Positions 7,812 through 15,971 of a DNA stretch of 64,000 nt are shown piece by piece. The position numbers and the translations under genes are program-made. The stretch covers positions 3,038,001 to 3,102,000 of the forward strand of contig NZ_CP037954.1 in the NCBI RefSeq assembly GCF_004359195.1. The letters are read 5' to 3'. The notes under the pieces were generated by a model. It did no database searches and was not told the DNA's origin. It worked only from the letters and a program-made list of their open reading frames with translations. Origin of the DNA: Chryseobacterium salivictor. GTDB taxonomy: Bacteria; Bacteroidota; Bacteroidia; Flavobacteriales; Weeksellaceae. How positions within the stretch are numbered: position 1 is the first letter of the stretch; each line of letters begins with the position of its first letter.

Positions 7812-8882
7812 ATGAATAGAATTGATATTAAAGGATATAAATCAATTAAAGATTTAAGTTTAAATTTAGAACCTATTAATATTTTAATAGGTTCTAATGG
7901 TAGTGGTAAAAGTAATTTTCTATCTTTTTTTGACTTTATAAAGCAGATTTATAATCAAAATCTTCAAGAATTTGTTGCTTTGAAAGGAATTGATACATTT
8001 TTACATAAGGGAGATAAAATTACTGAAGAGATATCAACTAAATTATACTTTCCAAATACAAATGCTTATTCATTTACAATTAAAAAAGGAGAATCTTCAT
8101 TTATTTTCATCAAAGAAGGAATGTGGTATGGTTATAATCCTTATATAAATAATCCAATTGATATTGCTTCATTTTCAAATGAATCTAGACTTCGTTTTCA
8201 GACAAAGCCGAGATCCAATTATATAAGAAATTATATTAATGAATTAATGCATTATCATTTTCATGATACTGGAGAAAATTCCCCTTTTAATAAAGAGTCT
8301 AATATTGAGAATGATATTTTTATTCTCTACGAAAAGGGTGGAAATTTGGCTGCATTCCTATATAACATCAAAAAAACTACTCCAATTGTATATAATTTAA
8401 TAGTTAAAACGGTACAAAGCATTGCACCCTATTTTTTAGATTTTTTTTTATTACCAGACCCGAATGGAAATATAAAATTAAGATGGCAAAGTAAACATAG
8501 CTCAACAATATACGGTGTTAACAACTTATCTGATGGTACGATACGTTTTATTGCACTATCAACTTTATTTTTACAACCGGATTTACCGGATACTATTATA
8601 ATTGATGAGCCGGAGTTAGGTTTGCATCCAACTGCTATTGCAAAATTAGCTGGTCTAATTAAATCAATTTCTTCAAAAAACACACAGGTAATTATCGCAA
8701 CGCAGTCAACTGATTTAATTAGTCACTTTGAAGCAGAAGATATCATTACTGTTGATCAAGTTAATGGAGAAAGTAGATTTGAAAGACTTGATTCTGAAAC
8801 CTTGAAATTTTGGTTAGAGGATTATACTATTGATGATCTATGGAAAAGGAATATAATATCAACAGGACAGCCCAATTTTTAA
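7812..8882 (+). CDS. AAA_21-type ATPase of an ATPase/DUF4276 pair
   Basis: 356 residues with ABC/SMC-like motifs and no coiled coil: Walker A GSNGSGKS (27-34), signature-like LSDG (239-242), Walker B TIIIDEPELGLHP (from about 260), then an IIATQS switch region. This is the RecF/OLD-like ATPase architecture. The next gene starts one base after its stop and encodes a DUF4276 protein, so the two form an operon. ATPase plus Toprim-like pairs include known anti-phage systems such as PARIS and AbiL; this pair is related in layout, and its precise type is not settled. An intrinsic terminator follows the second gene. Confidence 0.75.
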   Translation: MNRIDIKGYKSIKDLSLNLEPINILIGSNGSGKSNFLSFFDFIKQIYNQNLQEFVALKGIDTFLHKGDKITEEISTKLYFPNTNAYSFTIKKGESSFIFIKEGMWYGYNPYINNPIDIASFSNESRLRFQTKPRSNYIRNYINELMHYHFHDTGENSPFNKESNIENDIFILYEKGGNLAAFLYNIKKTTPIVYNLIVKTVQSIAPYFLDFFLLPDPNGNIKLRWQSKHSSTIYGVNNLSDGTIRFIALSTLFLQPDLPDTIIIDEPELGLHPTAIAKLAGLIKSISSKNTQVIIATQSTDLISHFEAEDIITVDQVNGESRFERLDSETLKFWLEDYTIDDLWKRNIISTGQPNF

Positions 8883-8883
8883 T

Positions 8884-9540
8884 ATGAAAAGAATTATTAT
8901 TATTTGTGAGGGACCGACTGAACAATCCTTTGTGAAAACGAATTTGGTTGTTCCTTTTATTCATAAGGATATTTTTCTACAAAGTCCTCTGATAAAAGCG
9001 TCGCGAGGAGGTATTGTAAAATGGGGTCGTTTAAAAGAACAAATTGAAATGCATCTTAAATCTGATACGGAAGCATACGTAACAACTTTCATTGATTATT
9101 ACGGATTATATTCTAAATATGAATTTCCAGGATGGGAAGATGCTCAAAAAATTCCAGATCAAAATTTAAGAATGGATGAGTTAGAAAAACATATGCTATT
9201 AAGTATAAATCCTGATTTACAAAACAGATTTATTCCATATATGCAATTACATGAATTTGAAGGCTTATTATTTTATAATATTGATATTTTCAAAGAACAA
9301 ATTCCTGAAAATGATTTGGTAGGTATTGAAGAATTAAGAAAAATATTCAGAGATTATACAAATCCTGAAATGATAAACAATGCAAGGGAAACTTCGCCCT
9401 CACATCGATTACGAAGAATAATATCTGGTTATAATAAAATCGTTTATGGCGATATATTATCAGAAGCAATTGGAATAGAAAGAATTAGAACTAAAGCTCC
9501 TCGTTTTAATAAATGGATTTCTATATTAGAATCTATATAA
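8884..9540 (+). CDS. DUF4276 protein, Toprim-like partner of the ATPase
   Basis: 218 residues. The start MKRIIIICEGPTEQSFVK has the acidic residue (Glu9) expected of the first Toprim metal-binding strand. A second acidic strand, TTFIDYYGLY, lies at about 66-75, and LHEFEGLLF follows at about 120. This is the standard pattern of DUF4276. Family members are paired with AAA ATPases in prokaryotic genomes and are presumed nucleases or nuclease-like effectors held in check by the ATPase. Neighbour spacing of one base supports a shared transcript. Enzymatic activity is inferred. Confidence 0.75.
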   Translation: MKRIIIICEGPTEQSFVKTNLVVPFIHKDIFLQSPLIKASRGGIVKWGRLKEQIEMHLKSDTEAYVTTFIDYYGLYSKYEFPGWEDAQKIPDQNLRMDELEKHMLLSINPDLQNRFIPYMQLHEFEGLLFYNIDIFKEQIPENDLVGIEELRKIFRDYTNPEMINNARETSPSHRLRRIISGYNKIVYGDILSEAIGIERIRTKAPRFNKWISILESI

Positions 9541-9565
9541 TAAAATATTCAATATTCTCCTTGAT

Positions 9566-9595
9566 CTCCGAAGTCTCTGACTTTGGAGTATTTTT
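9566..9595 (+). terminator. Intrinsic terminator after the ATPase/DUF4276 operon
   Basis: Stem ctccgaag (9566-9573) and ctttggag (9581-9588), 7-base loop, followed by tattttt. It is 26 bases past the stop of the DUF4276 gene. Confidence 0.7.
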
Positions 9596-9634
9596 AGAAA
9601 ATCTTGACGAGAGTCGGAATTTTCGCTTTTTCTT

Positions 9635-9829
9635 TTACTTCCCAATTTCTTCATAATACCGATCAGCGCATTGCTCTAATACTTCTTTTGTTTGGGTTAA
9701 TTCATTTCGCAGTTCAGCTACCAAAATAACGAGTAATAGGATGATTATTGTGGCGATGATGTTGTAGATTTTAGGGTTTTGATTGATAATGCTGGTAATG
9801 TATTTAAGAAAGAATAAAAATGTAAACAT
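9635..9829 (-). CDS. Possible small membrane protein
   Basis: 64 residues: a hydrophobic stretch near residues 3-13, a strong membrane helix at about 23-39 (YNIIATIIILLLVILVA), then a charged helix LRNELTQTKEVLEQCADRYYEEIGK. The opposite orientation to its neighbours and the absence of a recognisable family make it uncertain; small proteins of this shape occur in prophages and islands. No ribosome binding signal is visible. Confidence 0.35.
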   Translation of the reverse strand: MFTFLFFLKYITSIINQNPKIYNIIATIIILLLVILVAELRNELTQTKEVLEQCADRYYEEIGK

Positions 9830-9984
9830 TTTACTTTCTAGAAAATGCCGATATAGGTGACGAAAAACGAGAAGTTAGACTTATAATTAGTAACCTAAAA
9901 AAAGAGAAATCTAAAAAATTGAGATAAAACTGTAGATAATTTGTAATTTTATGACAATTAATAATTTTCAAAACTCCAAAAACA

Positions 9985-10010
9985 GCTCTAAAAAAACATT
10001 TTTTTAGAGC
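9985..10010. terminator. Strong bidirectional hairpin
   Basis: gctctaaaaaaa (9985-9996) pairs with ttttttagagc (10000-10010) across a cat loop. It isolates the following DUF4297/SMC operon from upstream transcription. Confidence 0.6.
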
Positions 10011-10060
10011 GATTTAAAAGAGGTTTGGGAAAATTTTTAATCCTGACTAAAGTAATTGCC

Positions 10061-10068
10061 TATATTTG
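10061..10068 (+). promoter_or_regulatory. Candidate -7 box upstream of the Lamassu-like operon
   Basis: TATATTTG matches TAnnTTTG, 56 bases before the ATG at 10124. The -33 region is not convincing. Confidence 0.4.
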
Positions 10069-10123
10069 AAAGCTAACTGTATTAAAATCGAACTATGACA
10101 ATAACAAATGAGATTTCAAAAAA

Positions 10124-11215
10124 ATGGCAAAAGGAAAAATAGACACTAATTCAGGAGTACAAGCTAGTGTTGGTTTTGACTTTCAAAGAAACACTTGCAT
10201 TTACGTGTTTCTAGACAACTACATTGGTTGGAAAAACCAAGAATACTTTATTATGCTTGAACATTATGATGATATTGTATTTGGCTTTTTAAATACAAAT
10301 GGAGAACTCTCTCAAGTTACTACATACCAAGCAAAAAAATCATCTACAGTTTGGACAACAAACAAGGTTTATGAAATAATTCAAAAAATAAGCAATTCAG
10401 GAATCGAAATGTTTAAAGACAATATTAGTAAATCGGGTAATTACAAGCAATCACAACATTTTATTTCTAATAATACAATTGCACTTGATTACAAATGTTC
10501 AACTGAAAAAAAGACTAAAAAAGTTTATGTCAATGAAACCAACGAATCTGTTACTTATACTTCATTAGATGTTGACTGTCAAAATTCATTAAAGAAAGGC
10601 AATTCAGATATAAAATTTGATAGCGAACAAATAGAGCATTTTAAGAATTTAAATTTCACTTACATTGACCTAGGAAGAAATACAAAATCTCAATTAGAGC
10701 TTTTAAGGGGTAAATTTGAAACAGTTTTTGGCAAGTCAATTATCGACCATACCGCTGCAAGAGATACACTTATTTTTCATCTAAAAGAAATAGAAAGCAC
10801 CTATAATCAAGGCGATATTCCAAAATTCAGCGACAAACACAAAAGACTTGAATCTGCAAAAATTGACATCATTTTAAATATTTTAACCACAAAAAACTTA
10901 GCGTTAGATTTTTGCAGAAAAAAGGCTGAAAAAATTTGTGAGGAACTATCAATTAATGTCTTTGATGCAATGTCCTTTGAACTTGACTTTGAAAACAGTT
11001 TAGACGAATTTAAAGATTTGAAGCAAGGAGAACACCAAAAAATCATCCGATTTATTGAAAGCAAAAAGAGTATATTCTGGAATTTCACTAATGATGTTCT
11101 TTGTATTAAAGAATTATACGGCTTATTTCTAAAGGAACAAAACTCAACTTTAAATTCATTACAATTAAAAGCATCAATGGCAGCGGCTTACTTTTTAATA
11201 CTTAATCAGAAATGA
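10124..11215 (+). CDS. DUF4297/Cap4-type dsDNA nuclease, LmuA-like effector
   Basis: 363 residues. The N-terminal domain has the PD-(D/E)xK layout of DUF4297 proteins: SGVQASVGFDFQ (10-21), Glu46 with Asp49/Asp50 (MLEHYDDIVF), then Gln69-x-Lys71 (TYQAKKS). This domain is used as a DNA-degrading effector in CBASS Cap4 and in Lamassu LmuA proteins. Residues from about 220 are helical and unrecognised. They might stand in for a separate LmuC, which I do not find. The stop overlaps the next start (ATGA at 11212), coupling it to an SMC-like ATPase. Lamassu membership rests on this pairing. Confidence 0.68.
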   Translation: MAKGKIDTNSGVQASVGFDFQRNTCIYVFLDNYIGWKNQEYFIMLEHYDDIVFGFLNTNGELSQVTTYQAKKSSTVWTTNKVYEIIQKISNSGIEMFKDNISKSGNYKQSQHFISNNTIALDYKCSTEKKTKKVYVNETNESVTYTSLDVDCQNSLKKGNSDIKFDSEQIEHFKNLNFTYIDLGRNTKSQLELLRGKFETVFGKSIIDHTAARDTLIFHLKEIESTYNQGDIPKFSDKHKRLESAKIDIILNILTTKNLALDFCRKKAEKICEELSINVFDAMSFELDFENSLDEFKDLKQGEHQKIIRFIESKKSIFWNFTNDVLCIKELYGLFLKEQNSTLNSLQLKASMAAAYFLILNQK

Positions 11216-12945
11216 AAACATACTTAACCATAAACAAAATATTTGTGCATAGTGAAGCAAACAGCAAGAGTTTTTTTACAGACTTTGGCAAAAAACTTAA
11301 TGTTATTTACGGAGCAAACACGTCTGGTAAAAGCACACTTATACAGTTAATTTTATTCACTTTTGGTATTAATGACAATAAGACAAAGCTTACAAAAATT
11401 CTATCTGAAAAGATTCTAACAAGACTTGACATCACAATTAAGAAAGGTGGCGAAAACACTGAATATACCTTTGTCAGAAAAGACGAAACTATTTATATCA
11501 AAGATTCCGAAACAAATAAAGTAACAACCTTTAACGGAATAAGTGGCAATAATTCAGTAGAACATTACAAGCTAAAAGCATTCTTCAATGATTTATTAAA
11601 CTTTGATTTATTACTCGAAACTAAAATAGGAATATCAAAAGCACCAATTGAGACTATATTTTTGCCATATTATGTTTCTCAAGATGTAGGCTGGGTTTAT
11701 CTAAGAAAATCATTTAGTAATTTAGACTTTTATAAAAATTTTAAAGAGGATTTTTTAGATTATTATTTAGGTATTACAAGACTTGAAGACAAAGAAAAGA
11801 GAAAAGCAATCGAGAACGAACTAAATGAAAAAATTCAGAGATATAATTTCTATATGAACTTTGAAAAAAACGATTCAATAATCGAAACCTCTAAGTTAAT
11901 TGATGATTCATTCAAAGGTAAAGGGCAAGAATTTATTAATGAAATTACGGAACGTAAGAAAAATTTATTACAATTTGAAAATCAATTTGTGAAAAAATCC
12001 AATTCACTTACTTATAATAATCAAAGAATTTCCGTAATTTCTAAAGTAGGCAGAAACCACGCTCATCAATTTCCTGGTAAAGACAACTGTCCTATTTGTC
12101 AACAAACTCTTCCAATTGACACTAAACAAATCTACGAGTATTATCAAGAGGAAAATGACACAATAAAAATTAAAGAACAAATTCAATCCGAAAACAAAAA
12201 AATACAATCAGAATTAAATTCATTAGAAAATAAAATACAACAATTAAGAGGACAATTAGCAAACGACTACCATAAACACATTATATATTCCAACAACAAT
12301 GTAACACTTGATGAATGGATAAAAACTCAAGCAAACATTAAATTGGAAAGTTCGATTAATGAAAATATCGGTAAGTTAGCAAAAGAAATTTCCGACCTAA
12401 AAGAAAAATTAAAAGCGTTCAAAGACGATGATGATATTCAAAGCGAAAGAATGACTAAGAATAAAAAGTTTAAGGAATATTATAATTTAAACAATATAAA
12501 ACTTGATGTGCCAAGATTAGACGATAATCGATTTAATTATATTTATGATTTATCAAGTTTCCCCTTTCAAGGTGTCGAACTTCATTTAGCTGTTTTAAGT
12601 TATCATTTTTCATTTAATAAAATAATCAACGAGACAGACAGTATCCATAGGCTACCATTAATTTTGGACAGTATATTTAAAGAAGATTTGGACGGTAACA
12701 GCAAAGAAAAAATATTAGATTTTATTTGCAATAATCAACCCAATGATACTCAAACAATAATATCTGTAGCAGACAATAAATCAAAAGACCCTAAGATTGA
12801 CTACTATAATGAAAAGTTTTTCAATACAGAAACCAAGTTAATTTGTATTGGAAATTCAATAGATAAAGAATCAATATTAAAGCAACACGACAAACAGTTG
12901 GACGAAATATTAAATAACACTTTTGAAATAATGGAGTATGTATAA
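11212..12945 (+). CDS. SMC/Rad50-like ATPase with zinc hook, LmuB-like
   Basis: 577 residues. Walker A GANTSGKST is at 34-42. Two coiled-coil arms (about 190-290 and 310-415) flank a CPICQQ hook with Cys293 and Cys296, as in Rad50 and LmuB. Near the C-terminus LPLILDSIFKEDLDG stands at the Walker B/D-loop position, with DS in place of the usual DE, a variation seen in this ATPase group. In Lamassu the SMC protein senses foreign DNA ends and releases the LmuA nuclease; that role is carried over by analogy. It is shorter than many LmuB proteins. Confidence 0.7.
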   Translation: MKTYLTINKIFVHSEANSKSFFTDFGKKLNVIYGANTSGKSTLIQLILFTFGINDNKTKLTKILSEKILTRLDITIKKGGENTEYTFVRKDETIYIKDSETNKVTTFNGISGNNSVEHYKLKAFFNDLLNFDLLLETKIGISKAPIETIFLPYYVSQDVGWVYLRKSFSNLDFYKNFKEDFLDYYLGITRLEDKEKRKAIENELNEKIQRYNFYMNFEKNDSIIETSKLIDDSFKGKGQEFINEITERKKNLLQFENQFVKKSNSLTYNNQRISVISKVGRNHAHQFPGKDNCPICQQTLPIDTKQIYEYYQEENDTIKIKEQIQSENKKIQSELNSLENKIQQLRGQLANDYHKHIIYSNNNVTLDEWIKTQANIKLESSINENIGKLAKEISDLKEKLKAFKDDDDIQSERMTKNKKFKEYYNLNNIKLDVPRLDDNRFNYIYDLSSFPFQGVELHLAVLSYHFSFNKIINETDSIHRLPLILDSIFKEDLDGNSKEKILDFICNNQPNDTQTIISVADNKSKDPKIDYYNEKFFNTETKLICIGNSIDKESILKQHDKQLDEILNNTFEIMEYV

Positions 12946-13134
12946 ATGTATTATATTCATAATTAAATTTCCATTTTTGCAGTGACCTATGATAAAAAAC
13001 GTACATCTTACTTTCCAAGTCATAAATCGTTTTATTTAAATCCCCTATTATCTCTTTTAAATGAGCATAATCCGGCTGTAATCTTCCCCAAAAATAGGAT
13101 CATTTAAAAATATAGTTTTTAAATTTGAAAGACT

Positions 13135-13401
13135 ATGAAAAACAGTAAATTTTCAGAAGTTCAGATCATCAAGATATTATCTGAACAAAATCAGGGAAAA
13201 ACGGTAAATGAGATTTGCCGGGAGCATGGAATTAGCCAGCCAACCTTTTACAAGTGGAAGAGCAAATATGGTGGATTGGATGTTCAGCAACTTTCAAAAA
13301 TGAAAGAGATGGAAAAGCAACTTTCGCAATATAAAAAGATCGTAGCTGAGCAAACTTTGGAGATTGTCGTCTTAAAAGATGTGATCGAAAAAAAGCTCTA
13401 A
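13135..13401 (+). CDS. IS3-family transposase OrfA
   Basis: 88 residues: helix-turn-helix (about 8-46, KILSEQNQGKTVNEICREHG then ISQPTFYKWKSKYGG) followed by a leucine-zipper helix, which together bind the element ends and oligomerise. Seven A residues followed by G (13388-13395) lie near the end, a typical -1 frameshift signal by which OrfA is fused to OrfB to give the active transposase. Confidence 0.9.
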   Translation: MKNSKFSEVQIIKILSEQNQGKTVNEICREHGISQPTFYKWKSKYGGLDVQQLSKMKEMEKQLSQYKKIVAEQTLEIVVLKDVIEKKL

Positions 13402-13421
13402 CGCCTTGTGAGAAGCGTGAG

Positions 13422-14321
13422 TTGGTGGATTATTCGAAAGAAATCCATAACATGAGTTTGCGCAAGGCGTGCAAAGTGTTCAGTTTAAGAAGTTCAGTTT
13501 ATTATTATCGTCAGGTATTTAAAAGTTCAGATGATGAAATCCGTGCAGAACTTATTTTACTTGCAGATTCTAATCAAACGTGGGGCTTTTGGATGATGCA
13601 CAATCGGTTGAAAAACTTAGGCTTTGGATGGAATCACAAAAGGGTTTATCGGATTTATAAGTCGATGAGATTAAATTTGCGAAGTAAAAGGAAAAAGCGG
13701 CTTCCAGCACGGATAAAACAACCACTGGTTCGCCCCATCTATCCGAACGTTACTTGGAGCATGGATTTTATGCACGACAGTTTGGAAAATGGCAAAAGCG
13801 TGAGAACCCTTAATATCATTGACGATTTTAACAGAGAGATTTTAAACATCACTATTGACAGCAGCTTGCCCTCTGCAAAAGTAATCTCGCAATTGGAACA
13901 ATTAATTGAATGGCGGGGAAAACCTGAAAAAATAAGAGTGGACAACGGACCGGAATTTATTGCAGAAAAAATGAAAGATTATTGCAACAAAGAGAATATC
14001 GAACTAGCCTTCATTCAACCAGGGAAACCTACACAAAACTCATTGATTGAGAGATTTAACAGAACATTCCGGACAGAGTTTTTAAGTGTTTACCTCTTTG
14101 AGAACATCAAACAAATGAGAAATTATGCAGAAATATGGATGTGGATGTACAATAATGAGAGACCGCATAGTGCGTTACAATACCTTACACCACGGGATTT
14201 TTTATTGAAATATGGAAAACTCAATCAAAATAGCGCAAATGAGTTTCCCACATTCCAACAAAATTTCAACAACGACAACAATAAAATATTAACAAAAAAC
14301 TCTACTTTTGAGTGTGCCTAA
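13422..14321 (+). CDS. IS3-family transposase OrfB, integrase core
   Basis: 299 residues from a TTG at 13422, but coding in this frame continues upstream to the A7G slip site at 13388, giving ALTPCEKREL before the nominal start, so the natural product is the OrfAB fusion. The DDE triad is visible: Asp in WSMDFMHD, Asp in RVDNGPEFIA, Glu in NSLIERFNRTFRTEF. An HTH_21-like region precedes the rve core. No interruption is seen. The last 40 residues are Asn-rich. Confidence 0.9.
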   Translation: MVDYSKEIHNMSLRKACKVFSLRSSVYYYRQVFKSSDDEIRAELILLADSNQTWGFWMMHNRLKNLGFGWNHKRVYRIYKSMRLNLRSKRKKRLPARIKQPLVRPIYPNVTWSMDFMHDSLENGKSVRTLNIIDDFNREILNITIDSSLPSAKVISQLEQLIEWRGKPEKIRVDNGPEFIAEKMKDYCNKENIELAFIQPGKPTQNSLIERFNRTFRTEFLSVYLFENIKQMRNYAEIWMWMYNNERPHSALQYLTPRDFLLKYGKLNQNSANEFPTFQQNFNNDNNKILTKNSTFECA

Positions 14322-14395
14322 ACAAGGGAAGATTACACGGCATCAAAAGTTTATAATCTTTGGGTAAAGCCCCGATCGTATAACGATATTAAATC

Positions 14396-15172
14396 TTAAT
14401 CTTGTCTTGAAAGTTTATGATCAATCTTCTTAATTTCTTGTTTTAATTCTAAAAATAGACCTCGAACATTTTGCCCAGAAAATTCATCAGCATCAAACTC
14501 TTCAGTATTGATACTGCAGGCAAATTCCCAAATTTCTTTAATTTCAATCAAAGGTATTTTTAGGGGTTCATAAAAGTTATTATCCGACTTTACACAGATG
14601 AAATTGCCTTCATGAAATTGAAACCTTTTATAAATAATTCCATCATTTATCGTGATAAAAACATAGGTTTTATCGGTTTTTAGGTCAGCTAAATTTTCAA
14701 CATATTTCCCAACAATATAAGTTCCTTCTTTATACGGCGGCATTGAATCACCACTTGCCGGAAACGCGCGATATTTTCCGTTTCTAAGAAATGGTAAAGA
14801 AATGGTTTGCAAACTTTCGATATAATCAGGATCACTGTAACCGTTCAGGTAACCCATCGAAGCTTTTTGCGGAATAATTTCAATTTGATTATTGCCCGAA
14901 GTGTCCACCGTTATCGGTACTAAAATACGATTATCAGGAAGATTAAGCATTTCTTCTAAAGGATATTTTCTAATATCTACCCCAACCAAAAGATCAATAC
15001 TTACACTGAAATACTTTGAAATTCTCATTAAAATTTCTATCGGTGGTTCGGAGCTTCCGTCCTCATATTTTGCATAACGACCTCGTGTAATAAAAAGAGT
15101 GTCCGCAATTTTTTGTTGGGAGAATTTTTGCTTCGATCTCAAAAAGCGCATGTTATCGGATAAAATTGACAT
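14396..15172 (-). CDS. XRE-family repressor with S24 LexA-like domain
   Basis: The start at 15172 (MSILSDNMRFLRSKQKFSQQ) is preferred over an upstream ATG at 15214, because the helix-turn-helix begins there and the operator would otherwise lie within the gene. The N-terminal HTH covers about 6-62. The C-terminal S24 domain includes FPASGDSMPPYKEG with the candidate catalytic Ser and a YVFITINDGIIYKR stretch with a candidate Lys. Such proteins repress until RecA-stimulated self-cleavage after DNA damage. It is divergent from a dinB remnant, so it probably controlled a damage-inducible polymerase operon that has since decayed. Confidence 0.8.
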   Translation of the reverse strand: MSILSDNMRFLRSKQKFSQQKIADTLFITRGRYAKYEDGSSEPPIEILMRISKYFSVSIDLLVGVDIRKYPLEEMLNLPDNRILVPITVDTSGNNQIEIIPQKASMGYLNGYSDPDYIESLQTISLPFLRNGKYRAFPASGDSMPPYKEGTYIVGKYVENLADLKTDKTYVFITINDGIIYKRFQFHEGNFICVKSDNNFYEPLKIPLIEIKEIWEFACSINTEEFDADEFSGQNVRGLFLELKQEIKKIDHKLSRQD

Positions 15173-15229
15173 TGTTACAATTTGTAGCAACAAATATAAT
15201 AAAAATTGATACAAATAGTGGTAATTTTG
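15172..15229. promoter_or_regulatory. Operator and divergent promoter between repressor and dinB remnant
   Basis: A dyad TTGTTACAA followed by TTGTAGCAACAA starts at 15172 and abuts the repressor start codon. Further TACAA/TTGTA half-sites lie at 15209-15230. TAATTTTG at 15222-15229 matches the -7 consensus, only four bases before the dinB ATG. The layout fits autoregulation plus SOS-type control. Confidence 0.5.
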
Positions 15230-15233
15230 TAAA

Positions 15234-15528
15234 ATGAATCGTGCAATTGTACATATGGATTTAGATACCTTCTTTGTTTCTTGTGAAAGACTGAAAAATG
15301 CTGAGTTGGAGAAATTACCCGTGATTATCGGAGGCGGAGACCTTGGTGTAGTGGCATCCTGCTCTTATGAAGCAAGGTATTTTGGCGTTCGAAGTGCGAT
15401 GCCGATTAAATTGGCATTAAGATTATGCCCGACGCAAAAGTGATCAAAGGCGATATGGAACATTCCAATATGTCCCATTTAGTCACTGAGGTTATTCAGG
15501 AAAAAGCACCGGTAAGCGACAAGTGAAA
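15234..15528 (+). pseudogene. dinB: Y-family DNA polymerase (DinB-type) 5' remnant
   Basis: The first 69 residues are a clean Y-family start: MDLDTFFVSCERL with the catalytic Asp, then ASCSYEARYFGVRSAMP. A single-base loss near 15432 breaks the frame; in the next frame the protein continues DAKVIKGDMEHSNMSHLVTE before it stops matching. The rest of the gene (about 270 residues) is missing. It directly adjoins a dnaE tail. In many Bacteroidota an S24 repressor, dinB and a second dnaE form one mutagenesis cassette, so this is the decayed form. Confidence 0.85.
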
Positions 15529-15865
15529 ATACTTGCCTATCTGATTTCCAGAAAACATGTTCCCACAAAAGAGGAACGATGTTCTTTGGAACATGTATCG
15601 ATGCCGAAGGTGAATATTTTGACACGGCTCATTTTCCGAATTGTCTGGAGCAATATCCTTTTCAAGGTGGTGGATGTTATCTGTTGTTGGGTAGCGTAGA
15701 AGTAGATTTTCATTTTCCGACCATTACCATTCATAAAATGGCAAAAATGCCTTTTATACCCGATCACAATATTCGATGGACAAAGAAAAATCTTTAGAAA
15801 CCGCAAGAAATTTACATGAAGATTTAAGTATGACCCATAGAAAACCTTATCCCCAAGAGAACTAA
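15529..15865 (+). pseudogene. dnaE: DNA polymerase III alpha (DnaE) 3' remnant
   Basis: Fragments of the DnaE C-terminus are readable in shifted frames: KILAYLISRKHVPTK (from about 15525), then FGTCIDAEGEYFDTAHFP and YPFQGGGCYLLLGSVEVDFH up to 15797, and finally DLSMTHRKPYPQEN before a stop at 15863. Frame breaks fall near 15566 and 15797. A deletion of roughly 3-4 kb must have removed the 3' part of dinB and most of dnaE, if the usual gene order held. Confidence 0.8.
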
Positions 15866-15971
15866 ATTGGATTGCCTAGAAATAAATTTTATGCATAAAA
15901 TTAACAGTATATAATTCTCCATATTCTACGCAATTTTTGAATACTTTCTTTTTATAAAAAAAACCTCAATA

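Larger units (their letters stand above)
13077..14337 (+). mobile_element. IS3-family insertion sequence, apparently complete
   Basis: Terminal inverted repeats tgtaatcttccc (13077-13088) and gggaagattaca (14326-14337) enclose two overlapping-frame transposase genes. CGGC lies on both flanks (13073-13076 and 14338-14341), a likely 4-bp target duplication. Length 1261 bp, normal for IS3. Both frames look intact, so the element may be active. Confidence 0.88.
12950..14388 (-). pseudogene. Reading frame interrupted by the IS3-type element
   Basis: Excising 13077-14341 (element plus one CGGC copy) joins a minus-strand frame that reads YTIGALPKDYKLLMPDYAHL then KEIIGDLNKTIYDLESKM and onward towards 12950. 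It is open across the junction but has no visible start, and its 3' limit is unclear because it runs into antisense of the SMC gene. The family is unknown. The fragment is probably a gene tail stranded by rearrangement before or at the insertion. Confidence 0.4.

Noticed and set aside
9841..9927. Plus-strand frame ending KREVRLIISNLKKEKSKKLR
   Set aside because: No start codon and no recognisable family; at best a gene-tail remnant.
15579..15797. 72-residue open frame with an ATG
   Set aside because: It encodes the DnaE C-terminal phrase starting MFFGTCIDAEGEY, so it is part of the dnaE remnant.
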